Positions 1-9,209 are shown, counted from the stretch's first letter. The stretch is DNA of 64,000 nt from Streptomyces apocyni (GCF_009739465.1 NZ_WHOM01000065.1:62001-126000); one strand, 5' to 3'. Translations and numbers: made by a program. Notes: generated by a model not told the origin, from the sequence alone.

Positions 1-126
1 TTTTCGCAGGTGGGAGCTCTATACTACAGATTCCGCTTCAACGTGTGACCAAAGCGGCGTTCGGGCAGCGGGGAGGGCGGGGCGGAGGGGTGTTCTCCGG
101 CCCGCCCTTCGGGGTTTGGTTGGGGG

Positions 127-699
127 TTAGCCCCAGATGCTGCCGTAGTCGTACTGGCGGTGGTAGCGCGGGGTCCACAGGCTTGGGTATGGCTCGGTGA
201 TGTTGCCGCACGCGCGGAGTTCCAGGGGGTTGCGGCGGCCGGTGTCGTGGAGGCAGCGTCCGGACTGGGCCTCGACGATCTCCCAGTGGTTGTTGCCCCG
301 GTCGACCCAGCGGAACAGCTGGCCCGGGCCCTGGCAGTGGCCGGTGACGACGGTCTTGTAGTAGTCGGGGCCGGCTGTGAGGTTGGCGCCGATGCAGTAC
401 CTGCCCAGGGTGCCGATGGTGAACAGCCCCGGTGTGCCGGACTGTGTGAAGTAGAAGCGCTGGTGGAGCCTGCCTTTGCAGTCGTAGCGCTGGATGATCG
501 CGCCCGGGTTGGTGGAGCCGCCGCGGATGTCCATGCACTGCCACGAGTACGAGGCGCGCATCTCGTAGATCGCGGCGTTCCGCAGTGAGGTGGTGTAGCG
601 GATCGGCGGGTCGGCGGCGCTGGCCGTGCTGGGTATCAGCATGGCCAACAACGACGCCAAGGCGGCGACCAGGATTCCTGCGCGAGCGGTTCGGGCCAC
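127..699 (-). CDS. Secreted ricin-type beta-trefoil lectin protein
   Basis: A 190-residue protein starting at GTG 699, with an AAGGAAG ribosome site just upstream. Residues 1-28 form a typical signal peptide: basic start, hydrophobic core, Ala-Ser-Ala cleavage motif. The mature part has the pattern of a single ricin B-like trefoil, with repeated Cys-containing turns (QCMDIRG, YCIGANL, RCLHDTG) and Q-x-F/W-like segments (HQRFYF, GQLFRWV). Such domains bind carbohydrate; no catalytic domain is fused to it, so it is probably a free extracellular lectin. The ligand cannot be predicted. It is transcribed away from the methyltransferase's 3' end and has no evident operon partner. Confidence 0.75.
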   Translation of the reverse strand: MARTARAGILVAALASLLAMLIPSTASAADPPIRYTTSLRNAAIYEMRASYSWQCMDIRGGSTNPGAIIQRYDCKGRLHQRFYFTQSGTPGLFTIGTLGRYCIGANLTAGPDYYKTVVTGHCQGPGQLFRWVDRGNNHWEIVEAQSGRCLHDTGRRNPLELRACGNITEPYPSLWTPRYHRQYDYGSIWG

Positions 700-875
700 T
701 GTGGCTTCCTTCTCTGTCCGGATTCCGGCATGAGGAGTGGCGCCTGGCGGTGATGTGGTGACTCGTCGACACCGGCGCCGACCCGAAAGCTAGCGGCGGG
801 GAGGTGGGCGGATGTACCGCCGGTTCAGGGGGGTTGTGTGCTGGGGGACGGCGGCGTGCAGGAAGGTGCCGCTGG

Positions 876-1556
876 TTAGGTCAGGTTGTGGGTTTGGGCT
901 GTGAAGAGGGCTACTGAGCCTCGGAGGGTGACGGTGACCTTGGAGAAGCGGGTGGTGAGTTCGGCTTCTAGGGATTCTGGGGAGTCTTTGCGGTTGTTGA
1001 AGACCTTTTTGCGGTTGAGGAGGTCGAGTTGGGCGGAGGCCGCTGGGGTGTGGGGTACTCCTTCGCCTAGGACTGTGCTGCCGAATACCTGGGCGCCTGG
1101 GGTGAGGTGGGGGATTAGGTGGTCGAAGGCCGCCGCTTTGGCGGACATCGGGCCCGGGAGGCAGTGCAGGACGAAGTTGAGGGAGGCCGAGGAGAAGCGG
1201 AGGCCGCTGAGGTCGTAGGGCTCCAGGATGTTGTGGCGGTGGGTGGTGGGGTGGTAGCGCGCCACGCGGCGGGAGGCCGCCTTGAGGACCGCTGGGTTCA
1301 GGTCCAGTAGGGCCAACTGGGGGTGGTCCGTGGGGAAGTGACAGCGGTCCAGGAAGTAGCCGGTGCCTGGGCCGATGTCCAGGTGCCGGTCGGAGATGTG
1401 CCGGTCGTACTGTGCCGCCATCACCCCGCGCGGGCAGCGCCACACCGCCGGGCAGACTCCTCCCAGGACGAAGGCGTCGTACACCCGGAGCATGGACGCC
1501 GAGTAGACGGCGGTCGCGGCCGCCACCGGGCTCTGCCGCTCGGGCTCACGGGTCAT
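876..1556 (-). CDS. Class I SAM-dependent methyltransferase
   Basis: A 226-residue protein with ATG at 1556 preceded by GGGGAGGT. It has the SAM-binding glycine-rich motif I (LDIGPGTGYF, near residues 58-67), an acidic post-I strand (LALLDLNP) and a later LNFVLHCLPG strand-like segment, as in the Rossmann-fold methyltransferases of the Streptomyces 'class I SAM-dependent' family. The N-terminus (VYSASMLRVYDAFVLGG) resembles the start of small-molecule methyltransferases. It diverges from the Rieske gene at 1703, so the roughly 150 bp between them probably holds both promoters. It could be a tailoring enzyme of the adjacent pathway or an unrelated neighbour. The substrate is not recognisable. 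Confidence 0.72.
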   Translation of the reverse strand: MTREPERQSPVAAATAVYSASMLRVYDAFVLGGVCPAVWRCPRGVMAAQYDRHISDRHLDIGPGTGYFLDRCHFPTDHPQLALLDLNPAVLKAASRRVARYHPTTHRHNILEPYDLSGLRFSSASLNFVLHCLPGPMSAKAAAFDHLIPHLTPGAQVFGSTVLGEGVPHTPAASAQLDLLNRKKVFNNRKDSPESLEAELTTRFSKVTVTLRGSVALFTAQTHNLT

Positions 1557-1702
1557 CCGTACCTCCCCTGGTCGGTGTCGTCGATCTTAGGGAAGTTTGG
1601 TGTATCCAGGCGGGCTTGGCGCGGATCAGGTGTGTGCGGGCGGCTGTCGCCATGGGCCGGGCCCGGGAACGGGCCAGGAAACGCACCTAGAGGGAGAGCG
1701 CT

Positions 1703-2047
1703 GTGGATATCAAGGAAGAGATTCGGGTGGCGAGCCTGGCGGACGTGCCGGAGGGTGAGTTGCTCAGCGTGGAGTTGGATGGGGTGCAGGTGCTGCTGGC
1801 GCGGTCTGGCGGCACGGTGTTCGCCGTGCGCGATCAGTGCAGCCATGAGGACGCCCCGCTCTCCGACGGGGAGATCGAGGACGACGGCACCGTCACCTGC
1901 CCCTGGCACTTCAGCCGCTTCTGCCTGCGCACCGGGGCGGCTCTCGACGCACCCGCGTACGACCCGATCGAGACTTACGCGGTACGGGTCGTTGACGGGG
2001 AGGTGCTGCTCTCCAGGGCTGGCGGGGCTGGCGGGGCCGCTCGGTGA
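1703..2047 (+). CDS. Rieske [2Fe-2S] ferredoxin-like protein
   Basis: A 114-residue soluble protein starting at GTG 1703 behind AGGGAGAG. The two halves of the Rieske cluster motif are intact: CSHEDAPL (Cys-x-His) and CPWHFSRF (Cys-x-x-His), about 20 residues apart. The length fits small Rieske ferredoxins that pass electrons to oxygenases or act as the small component of dioxygenase systems. It is the first rightward gene of the accessory region and lies 194 bp before the FAD oxidoreductase gene. It may donate electrons to the P450 at 6646 or to the FAD enzyme; that link rests only on proximity. Confidence 0.85.
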   Translation: MDIKEEIRVASLADVPEGELLSVELDGVQVLLARSGGTVFAVRDQCSHEDAPLSDGEIEDDGTVTCPWHFSRFCLRTGAALDAPAYDPIETYAVRVVDGEVLLSRAGGAGGAAR

Positions 2048-2241
2048 GCGAGAGTGAGCTGCCGAAGGGGACGGTGTACCGGTCCCTGAAGGTTGCCACG
2101 CTGCCGCGGCGAGGACGGTATGCGCGATGAGGGCGACGGAAGCGACCAGGGCCACGAGTCCGTCGGGCCGTGACTGTATCCAGCGGTCCGGTTCGCAGAT
2201 CTGAAAGGTGGATCTGACGCCCGCGTGGAGGTAATGCCCTG

Positions 2242-3768
2242 ATGAGCACAGGAGAGTGGGATGCCATCGTCATCGGCAGCGGGCTGGGAGGTGTGTCAGC
2301 CGCCGCCATCCTGGCCCACTGCGGCCAGAAGGTTCTCGTCTGCGAGCAGAGCGAGGGCATCGGTGGCCTCGCGCACGCCTTCTCCCGCGACGGGCGCACC
2401 TTCGACTCGGCGATCCGGGTGCTCGCCGAGGGCGAGATGGTGCAGGGGCTGCTGGACTGGCTCGGCGTCCAGGACGAGTGCGAACTGACCGTCATCGATC
2501 ACCTCTACCGGGCCGACTTCCCGGACCTGAGCGTCTTCGCGCCGACCGGTCTGGAAGAGTTCATGGAGGCGCATATCGAGCTCTTCCCGCAGGAGGCGGA
2601 CGGCATCCGGGCGTTCTTCCAGCTGCGTCGGCAGATGTTCCTGGAGACGGCGCAGGCGCCGATGCGCGTCACCGACCCCTCCGCACTCGGGCAGTTGACG
2701 GACCTGCTGCCCACCCTCATGAAGTACCGCAAGGCGACCCTCGCCGACGTCATGGACGAGTACCTGCGCGACCCGCGGCTCAAGGCGATGTGCTCGGCGC
2801 TGTGGCCCTATATGGGCGCCCCGCCCTCGCAGCTGTCGTTCTTCGCGTACGCCCAGTTCATCGGCGTGCTCATCGACGGCCCCTCGTACTGCAAGGGCAG
2901 CTTCCAGAAGCTGGTCGACGCCTTCGTGGTAGCGGTCGAGCGTGGCGGCGGCCAGGTCCTGACCGGGACGGCCGTGGAGAAGATCCTCCTCCAGGACGGA
3001 CGGGCCGCCGGGGTCCGTACCGCCGACGGTGAGGTGCACACCGCGCCGGTCGTCATCTCCAACGCCGATGCCCGCCAGACCTTTGACGAGCTGGTCGGCG
3101 CCGACGAGCTGCCGAGCAAGTACGCCAAGCGGCTCGCCCGGTTGAAGCCCTCGATGTCGGCCTGCGTCGTCTACGCGGCCACCGAGCAGGACCTGCTGGC
3201 CGAGAACCCGGCCCACGAGACGTTCAAGTACAACCACTGGGACCACGACGACACCTGGCAGGATGTGCTCGGCGGCCGTCCCGGCGGGATGTCCCTCTCG
3301 GTGATGACGATGCTCGACCCGGAGCTCGGCAAGCCGGGCGAACATCTGCTGATCGGCACCGCGGTCGCCCCCTACCAGCGGCCGGACGGTGTCCCGTGGA
3401 GCGAGCACAAGGAGCAGTTCGCCGACGCGCTGCTCGGTGAGTTCGAATCGGTCTTCCCCGGGCTACGGGAGAACCTGACCTTCCTCCAGGCGGGCACCCC
3501 GCAGACCATCGAGCGGTTCACCCGCAACAGCCAGGGCGCCACCTACGGCTGGGCCCTGACGCCGCATCAGATCGGCGGCAAGCGGCTCGCCCACGAGACC
3601 CCGGTGCCCGGCCTCTTCCTCTCCGGTCACTGGACCGAGGAGGGTCCCGCCTCCTTCCGGGTGATCCTCTCCGGCATGAACACCGCGCGTGAGGTGCTCA
3701 AGCACCTCGGTACGGGCATCGACGTGCCCACCTTCAAGCCTGACGACATCCCCGTAATCGCGCTGTAA
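2242..3768 (+). CDS. CrtI/phytoene-desaturase-like FAD-dependent oxidoreductase
   Basis: A 508-residue protein with ATG at 2242 behind GGAGG. The N-terminus carries a dinucleotide-binding GxGxxG motif (IVIGSGLGGVSAA) and a typical second Glu-ending strand (KVLVCEQ). The C-terminal signature (LFLSGHWTEEGP...SG, near residues 465-485) is the FAD-binding end seen in carotenoid desaturases, isomerases and ketolases of the CrtI/CrtO/CrtISO group. No phytoene synthase or GGPP synthase gene lies in the window, so carotenoid substrate is unlikely; desaturation or isomerisation of a polyene acyl chain made by the nearby type II PKS is a plausible role (inference). The next gene follows after 11 bp. 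Confidence 0.8.
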   Translation: MSTGEWDAIVIGSGLGGVSAAAILAHCGQKVLVCEQSEGIGGLAHAFSRDGRTFDSAIRVLAEGEMVQGLLDWLGVQDECELTVIDHLYRADFPDLSVFAPTGLEEFMEAHIELFPQEADGIRAFFQLRRQMFLETAQAPMRVTDPSALGQLTDLLPTLMKYRKATLADVMDEYLRDPRLKAMCSALWPYMGAPPSQLSFFAYAQFIGVLIDGPSYCKGSFQKLVDAFVVAVERGGGQVLTGTAVEKILLQDGRAAGVRTADGEVHTAPVVISNADARQTFDELVGADELPSKYAKRLARLKPSMSACVVYAATEQDLLAENPAHETFKYNHWDHDDTWQDVLGGRPGGMSLSVMTMLDPELGKPGEHLLIGTAVAPYQRPDGVPWSEHKEQFADALLGEFESVFPGLRENLTFLQAGTPQTIERFTRNSQGATYGWALTPHQIGGKRLAHETPVPGLFLSGHWTEEGPASFRVILSGMNTAREVLKHLGTGIDVPTFKPDDIPVIAL

Positions 3769-3779
3769 GGAGCCTTGTG

Positions 3780-6059
3780 ATGTACGAGCGCATCGGGCGT
3801 TTCGTCGTACGGCGGCGGATCGCCGTACTCCTCACCACCGTGCTGCTGGCCCTGCTCGCCGGGGCGGTCGGCAGCGGCGGCGTCGACCGTCTCAAGGGCG
3901 GCGGGCTGACCGACCCGGCATCGGAGTCCAGCCGGGCCGGGCGGGAACTTGTCGACCGGTTCGACGGCGGAAGCCAGAACCTGATCCTGCTGGCCCGCAG
4001 CGCGGAAGGCGACGTCGACGGCTCGACCAGCGCCGCTGCGGGGCGTGAGCTGACCGAACGGCTCAGCCGAGAGGCCGGGGTCTCCAACGTGACCTCGTAC
4101 TGGACCTCGGGGTCCCCGGCGATGCGGGCCAAGGACGGCGCGTCGGCGCTGGTGCTGGCGCGGGTCGACGGCGACGAGACCACGGGGCTGCGCAGGCTCG
4201 GCACGCTGGACCCCGCGTACGCGAGCGACAGCGGCCCGCTGACCGTACGCCTCGCGGGCTCCCTGCAGATCCAGCGGGAGCTGGAGGAGACCATCGCGTC
4301 GGACCTCACCAAGGCCGAGAGCGTGGCCATGCCGATCACGCTGATCCTGATGGTGCTGGTCTTCGGGGCGGTGACCGCCGCGCTGCTGCCGCTCGGCATG
4401 GGGCTGATCGCGATCCTCGGCACCCTCGGAGTGCTCGCCGGGATCACGGCACTCACCGATGTATCGGTTTTCGCGCTCAATCTGACCACCGCGCTCGGGC
4501 TCGGCCTGGCCATCGACTACGCGCTGCTGATGGTGTCCCGGTATCGGGAGGAGCTCCAGGGCACCGACGATCCGCACGAGGCCGTGGTGCGCGCGGTGTG
4601 CACGGCGGGCCGCACCATCGTCTTCAGCGCCGCCACCGTCGCGGTCTCGCTCTCCGCCCTGCTGGTCTTCCCGCAGTTTTTCTTCCGCTCCTTCGCGTAC
4701 TCGGGGATCGCGGTGGTGCTGTTGTCGGCGTTCGCCGGCGTGGTGGTGCTGCCCGCCCTGCTGGCCGTACTCAAGGGCCGCGTGAACAAGTTCGCGGTCC
4801 CCACCCGGCGCCGGACGGCCACGCCGCGCGGCGACGGATTCTGGTACCGCACGGCGCACCGCGTGATGCGCCGCCCGGTGCTCGTGGGCACCGGGGTCGC
4901 CGCGCTACTGATCGTGCTCGGCCTGCCCTTCCAGCGCGTGGAGTTCGGGCTCTTCGACCATCGGGTGCTCCCGGAGAACGCCTCGGCGCGCCAGGTCTCG
5001 GAGACCATCGGCAAGGAGTTCAGCGGGGACGGCGCGGGGGCCCTGCACGTCGTCGCCACGGACACCGCGGGCGCCGGCCAGCGCGCCACCGGGGAGTACG
5101 CGACGCGGCTCTCCCGCCTTGGCGGTGTCGCCCGCGTCGAGGCGCCGACCGGCGCCTACGCGGACGGCCAGCGGATCGCGGAGCCCGGCCCCGACGCCGA
5201 CCGCAGGACCCGCGGCGACGCCACCCATCTGTCGGTCGTCCCCGACGTGCAGCCGATGTCACCTCAGGGCGAGGCCCTGGTCAGGGACGTACGAGAGACA
5301 CAGGCGCCGTATCCGGTCCTGGTGGGTGGACCCTCCGCGGAACTGGTCGACGCCAAGCAGTCCATCGGCAGCCATCTGCCGTGGGCGCTGCTCGTCGTCG
5401 GGGTGTCCACCTTCGTCCTGCTCTTCCTGGCCTTCGGCAGCCTGCTGTTGCCGCTGAAGGCGATGGTCCTCAACCTGCTGAGCCTCACCGCGTTGTTCGG
5501 CTCGATGGTGTGGATCTTCCAGGACGGTCATCTGGCGGATCTGCTCGGCTTCACCGCCACCGGCACGCTGAACCTCGCCATCCCCGTTCTGATGTTCTGT
5601 ATGGCTTTTGGCCTGTCGATGGACTACGAGGTCTTCCTGATCTCCCGGATCCGGGAGGAGTACCTGCGTACCGGGGACAACACCGAGTCGGTTGCCAGGG
5701 GCCTGGAGCACACGGGCCGGATCATCACCGCGGCGGCGCTGGTGATGTCGGTGGTCTTCCTCTCCTTCGCCGCTTCCGGAGTAGCGGTCATCAAGCTCTT
5801 CGGCCTGGGCGTGGCCATCGCGGTGCTGGTGGACGCCGCGGTCATCCGGCCGCTCCTGGTGCCCGCCTTCATGCGGCTTACCGGACGCGCCAACTGGTGG
5901 GCACCGGCCCCGCTGCGCAGGTTCCACGACCGGTTCGGTATCAGTGAGGGGACAGCACTTCACCCAGCCCCGTCGAAGCCGGTACGGGAAGCCACCGGCG
6001 CCGGTGCTGACGCCGGCGTCCGCGCCGGGGTCGGGGCTCAGCGAGAGGACGCCTTGTGA
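3780..6059 (+). CDS. MMPL/RND-family transporter
   Basis: A large integral membrane protein of about 759 residues. GTG at 3777 and ATG at 3780 are both possible; ATG is chosen because AAGGAG then sits 7 bases away. The layout is the MMPL arrangement: one N-terminal TM helix, an extracytoplasmic loop, TM2-6 (about residues 180-340), a second large loop, and TM7-12 (about 530-700). MMPL proteins export lipids and lipid-like secondary metabolites using proton motive force. It sits between the CrtI-like and DUF2867 genes and overlaps the latter by 4 bp, which suggests export of the hydrophobic product of this region. Confidence 0.88.
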   Translation: MYERIGRFVVRRRIAVLLTTVLLALLAGAVGSGGVDRLKGGGLTDPASESSRAGRELVDRFDGGSQNLILLARSAEGDVDGSTSAAAGRELTERLSREAGVSNVTSYWTSGSPAMRAKDGASALVLARVDGDETTGLRRLGTLDPAYASDSGPLTVRLAGSLQIQRELEETIASDLTKAESVAMPITLILMVLVFGAVTAALLPLGMGLIAILGTLGVLAGITALTDVSVFALNLTTALGLGLAIDYALLMVSRYREELQGTDDPHEAVVRAVCTAGRTIVFSAATVAVSLSALLVFPQFFFRSFAYSGIAVVLLSAFAGVVVLPALLAVLKGRVNKFAVPTRRRTATPRGDGFWYRTAHRVMRRPVLVGTGVAALLIVLGLPFQRVEFGLFDHRVLPENASARQVSETIGKEFSGDGAGALHVVATDTAGAGQRATGEYATRLSRLGGVARVEAPTGAYADGQRIAEPGPDADRRTRGDATHLSVVPDVQPMSPQGEALVRDVRETQAPYPVLVGGPSAELVDAKQSIGSHLPWALLVVGVSTFVLLFLAFGSLLLPLKAMVLNLLSLTALFGSMVWIFQDGHLADLLGFTATGTLNLAIPVLMFCMAFGLSMDYEVFLISRIREEYLRTGDNTESVARGLEHTGRIITAAALVMSVVFLSFAASGVAVIKLFGLGVAIAVLVDAAVIRPLLVPAFMRLTGRANWWAPAPLRRFHDRFGISEGTALHPAPSKPVREATGAGADAGVRAGVGAQREDAL

Positions 6060-6649
6060 CCCGCCGTTCGCACGCCGTACAGGACTGCCCCGTACCCCGG
6101 AGTAGCCAGCTCTCCGCGTACCGCCCCGCCGCCGGCCTGCGCCATGCCACCGGCGCGCCGCTGCCGCCAGGCGCGCCCGATGACGCCGACTACTGGGCCG
6201 GTGCGCTCTTCAACGACCCGCCATCGGCGATGCGTGCGCTGATCCGCGCCCGGGACGTGCTGGCCCGCGCCCTGCGCCTGCACACCGTCATCCCTGGGAA
6301 GCCGGACGGCCACCAGGACCGGGTCGGCCCCTTCCCTGTGATCGAGCGGGCCGCTACAGAAGTCGTGTTCGGCCTCGACGACAAGCACCTGGACTTCCGC
6401 TCGTCGGTCCAGGTCGAGCACCCCGAGTGCGCCGCCGACTCCTCCAGCGCCGTCCGCCCCCGCGTCACTGTCTCCACCGTCGCCCAGGCGCACAACACCT
6501 TCGGCCGCCTCTACCTGCTGCCCGTCAGGGTGGCCCACCCGCTGCTGCTGCGCCTGCTGCTGCGCCGCGCTCTGGCCCGTACGACTCCGAACTCACCCAC
6601 GCCCCCCGGCACACCGCCAGCGGGTCCCGTCCGCGAGGAGAATCTGTGA
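6056..6649 (+). CDS. DUF2867 domain protein
   Basis: A 197-residue protein starting at GTG 6056, overlapping the MMPL stop codon (GTGA). The central segment (ADYWAGALF..., FPVIERAATEVVFGLDDKHLDF, then a terminal AHNTFGRLYLLPVR segment) matches the DUF2867 pattern, a family of small proteins thought to have a START-like or lipocalin-like ligand-binding fold, with no established biochemistry. The C-terminus ends in a proline-rich tail. The tight coupling to MMPL and P450 suggests that it binds or presents the same hydrophobic intermediate. That function is inference. Confidence 0.75.
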   Translation: MTRRSHAVQDCPVPRSSQLSAYRPAAGLRHATGAPLPPGAPDDADYWAGALFNDPPSAMRALIRARDVLARALRLHTVIPGKPDGHQDRVGPFPVIERAATEVVFGLDDKHLDFRSSVQVEHPECAADSSSAVRPRVTVSTVAQAHNTFGRLYLLPVRVAHPLLLRLLLRRALARTTPNSPTPPGTPPAGPVREENL

Positions 6650-8025
6650 CCGTGACCGCGCCGACAGCTGTTCCCCGGCAAGCTCCCGCCACCCGGGGGC
6701 ACCCGATCTTCGGCACCGCCCTGGACCTGCGCCAGGACATCATCGGCACGCTGGTGTCGCAGTGGCGCCAGCACGGCGATGTCGTGCGCTTCCGCTCGCC
6801 CTTCAGCGGCGTGCCGGACTACCTGATCACGCACCCCGACGACGTGAAGTTCGTTCTGCAGGAGGCCCACCAGACCTTCCGCCACCCGCCGTTGCAGCGT
6901 GCCACGTTCAGCGCCGTGGTCGGGCAGGGGCTGGTGGCCAGCCAGGGCACGTACTGGCGTCGGCAGCGGCGCCTGGCCCAGCCCGCCTTCCACAAGCGGC
7001 GCATCGCCGACTTTGCCGACCTCACGGTCTCCACCACCGATGAGCTGGTCGAGCGCTGGCGCCCGAACAGCATGTCCGGCGAGCCGCTCGACCTGCGCGT
7101 GGAGATGATGCGGGTCACGCTCGACGTGCTGGCCCGGGCGCTGTTCAGCGCGGACTGGAGCCGGGACGTCGAGAAACTCGGCGTCCACGTCACCTATCTG
7201 CTGGAACGTACCTTCACCGGAATGCTCTCGCCTTTCGCGCTGCCCGAGTGGGCGCCGACCCCGGTGAACCGGCGCTTCAGGAGCAGCCGTGACGCCGTCG
7301 ACGAGGTGGTCTACCGCCTGATCGCCGCCCACCGCGCCAGCGGGGCCGACGACAGCAGCCTGGTCGGCATGCTCCTCTCCGCCCAGGACGCCGACACCGG
7401 CGAGATGATGACGGACCAGCAGGTGCGGGATGAGGTCATGGCGATGCTGATCGCCGGCCACGAGACCGTCTCCACGGCGCTGACCTGGACCTGGTATCTC
7501 CTTTCCCGGCATCCGGAGGCCGAGGCCCGCGTCGCCGCCGAGGTTGCTGCCGTATGTGGCGACCGCGCCCCCACCTTCGAAGACCTGCCGAGCCTGGAGT
7601 ACACCAGCCGGGTCATCCAGGAGTCGATGCGGCTGTACCCACCGCTGTGGGTCATGGGCCGCATGCCCACCGAAGACACCGAGATCCGCGGCTACCGCGT
7701 CCCCCGCGACTCCGTGGTCCTGCTCTCCCAGTACGTCACTCACCGGCACCCGGAGTTCTGGGACAACCCCGAGGGCTTCGACCCGGACCGCTTCCTGCCC
7801 GCCGCGGTCAAGGAACGCCACCGTTATGCCTACTTCCCGTTCGGCGGCGGCCCGCGCAAGTGCATCGGGGACGCCTTCGCGATGATGGAGATGCCCCTGC
7901 TCATCGCCCGGGTCATCCAGCACTATCGCCTCCAGCTTGTTCCCGGTCACCCGGTGGAGCCCGCCCCAGGCATCAGTCTGCGGGTGGCGCACGGGCTGCC
8001 GATGACCATCCATGCCCGGACGTGA
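6646..8025 (+). CDS. Cytochrome P450 monooxygenase
   Basis: A 459-residue P450 starting at GTG 6646, overlapping the DUF2867 stop and preceded by GAGGAG. Diagnostic motifs are present: the I-helix AGHETVST (oxygen activation), the ExxR pair in ESMR, and the heme-ligand loop FGGGPRKCIG near residue 405. The sequence style (TWRRQRR-like C-helix, long I-helix, FGGGPRKCIG) is that of the bacterial P450s resembling pentalenene oxygenase and fatty-acid-type CYPs, not the short soluble CYP105/107 type. It probably oxidises a hydrophobic substrate, perhaps the polyene chain. The Rieske protein at 1703 or a housekeeping ferredoxin could supply electrons. Confidence 0.9.
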   Translation: MTVTAPTAVPRQAPATRGHPIFGTALDLRQDIIGTLVSQWRQHGDVVRFRSPFSGVPDYLITHPDDVKFVLQEAHQTFRHPPLQRATFSAVVGQGLVASQGTYWRRQRRLAQPAFHKRRIADFADLTVSTTDELVERWRPNSMSGEPLDLRVEMMRVTLDVLARALFSADWSRDVEKLGVHVTYLLERTFTGMLSPFALPEWAPTPVNRRFRSSRDAVDEVVYRLIAAHRASGADDSSLVGMLLSAQDADTGEMMTDQQVRDEVMAMLIAGHETVSTALTWTWYLLSRHPEAEARVAAEVAAVCGDRAPTFEDLPSLEYTSRVIQESMRLYPPLWVMGRMPTEDTEIRGYRVPRDSVVLLSQYVTHRHPEFWDNPEGFDPDRFLPAAVKERHRYAYFPFGGGPRKCIGDAFAMMEMPLLIARVIQHYRLQLVPGHPVEPAPGISLRVAHGLPMTIHART

Positions 8026-8531
8026 GGGCCTGCGCTGATCGGCTCGCGGGGTGGCGCTGAGGCGCACCCCGCGCAGCGCGTTGTCCTGGGTGGCCGTCGT
8101 GGTCAACGCTGACGTACGGATGCTGTCACAAAATAATTCGACGCGGCGTCAACAGTATGTTTCCAGCGAGTATCCAAACTTCCGGGTAAAGGTATGAACC
8201 TTGCCAAGAGTGCAGGTCAGGTCGGATAGGTAAGGGTCTGGCAGGCAGGTGGAAAATGACGTTCCGCTTAACTGGATCCCGCCGTTCCGGCGTGTGACTT
8301 TAATTGCAGTACATGTCGTGTCACCTGGGAACCGCGCACCCCCGCGGCGGTGTCTGTTCAGGTGCCGGGTCGGCGAATTGGGAAGTTGACACGCCGCGAC
8401 CCGGCCGTATAGTTGGCGCCTGTAGAGCCTCGCGGCAGTGGTATTGAGTCAGTACTCATCCTGCTGTCAGTCGTTACCGCGCAAGTCGCGTGACGATGTG
8501 CGAGGTATCGATGAGAGCGACGGGGGATTAA
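8026..8531. other. 506-bp intergenic region upstream of the sigma factor gene
   Basis: No coding sequence is supported here. The stretch is noticeably more AT-rich than its neighbours (around 8125-8200 and 8250-8320), as expected for a regulatory region. It carries one clear promoter at 8386-8413. The P450 gene ends at its left edge with no strong hairpin seen, so readthrough from the P450 operon into the sigma gene cannot be excluded. Confidence 0.6.
8386..8413 (+). promoter_or_regulatory. Housekeeping-type promoter of the ECF sigma gene
   Basis: A perfect -35 hexamer TTGACA (8386-8391) is followed by a 16-bp spacer and TATAGT (8408-8413, five of six consensus bases). This is a strong HrdB-type match, about 120 bp before the ATG of the sigma factor gene. 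A long 5' leader would result. Confidence 0.7.
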
Positions 8532-9209
8532 ATGGAAGCGCTTTCTCTGCATAAACTCGTAGACGAATGCCTGTCCGGTAATCAGGACAGCTGGAATCGC
8601 ATTGTCGATCGGTACACGCCACTGATATGGGCCATAGCCCGCGGGCACAGGCTCTCGCCCGCCGACTGTGAGGATGTCAGCCAGACGACCTGGATGCGCG
8701 TCATTCAGCACCTGGGCAAGCTCAGGGAGCCGGAGAAGCTGGCCCACTGGATCTCCGTCTCGGCCCGCCGTGAGAGCCTCAAGCACATCCAGAAGTCGAG
8801 CCGTAGCGCGCCCACCGAGGACCCCGAGGTCTTCGACCGGCCGCTGCCTTCGGCGAACCAGCCGGAGGAGTCCGCGCTCCAGCGCGAGACACGCGACGAG
8901 GTCCTGCTCGCCTACTGCTCCCTCTCGCCCAAGTGCCAGGCGTTGCTCGGCCTGTTGGTCGCGGAGCCGCCCATGTCGTACGACGAGGTCAGCGCCACGC
9001 TCGGGATGGCGCGCGGCTCAATCGGGCCCATCCGGGGCCGGTGCCTGAAGCATCTGCAGCGCGCAATCGAGGCCGAGGTCGGGCGCACCGAGCAGGCGAG
9101 GGTGCTGTTCGAGTCCATCAAGACGATGGGCCTCAGGGCCTATGCCCTGGAGAGCGCACCGGAGCCCAGCTCAGTAGCAGTGCGGGGTGACAGGGTGTCG
9201 GCCGACTGA
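8532..9209 (+). CDS. ECF-type RNA polymerase sigma factor
   Basis: A 225-residue protein with ATG at 8532. Region 2 is seen at residues 20-95 (RYTPLIWAIARGHRLS, DCEDVSQTTWMRV, HWISVSARRESLKHI) and region 4, a helix-turn-helix, at about 123-180 (LSPKCQALLGLLV, SYDEVSATLGMARGSIG). The protein then continues for about 45 residues, longer than a minimal ECF sigma. No anti-sigma gene is adjacent. It sits between the rightward tailoring genes and the leftward PKS genes, so it is a candidate regulator of the cluster, although its own promoter looks vegetative. Confidence 0.85.
   Translation: MEALSLHKLVDECLSGNQDSWNRIVDRYTPLIWAIARGHRLSPADCEDVSQTTWMRVIQHLGKLREPEKLAHWISVSARRESLKHIQKSSRSAPTEDPEVFDRPLPSANQPEESALQRETRDEVLLAYCSLSPKCQALLGLLVAEPPMSYDEVSATLGMARGSIGPIRGRCLKHLQRAIEAEVGRTEQARVLFESIKTMGLRAYALESAPEPSSVAVRGDRVSAD

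Noticed and set aside
160..588. A 142-residue rightward frame opposite the ricin-type lectin gene
   Set aside because: The lectin on the other strand has a signal peptide and family motifs; this frame is its shadow.
2242..3768. Assignment of the FAD enzyme as phytoene desaturase of a carotenoid cluster
   Set aside because: No crtE, crtB or other carotenoid genes are in the window, and the neighbours point to a type II PKS product.
2296..4859. Long leftward frames opposite the CrtI-like and MMPL genes
   Set aside because: Both real genes have ribosome sites, motifs and operon context on the other strand.
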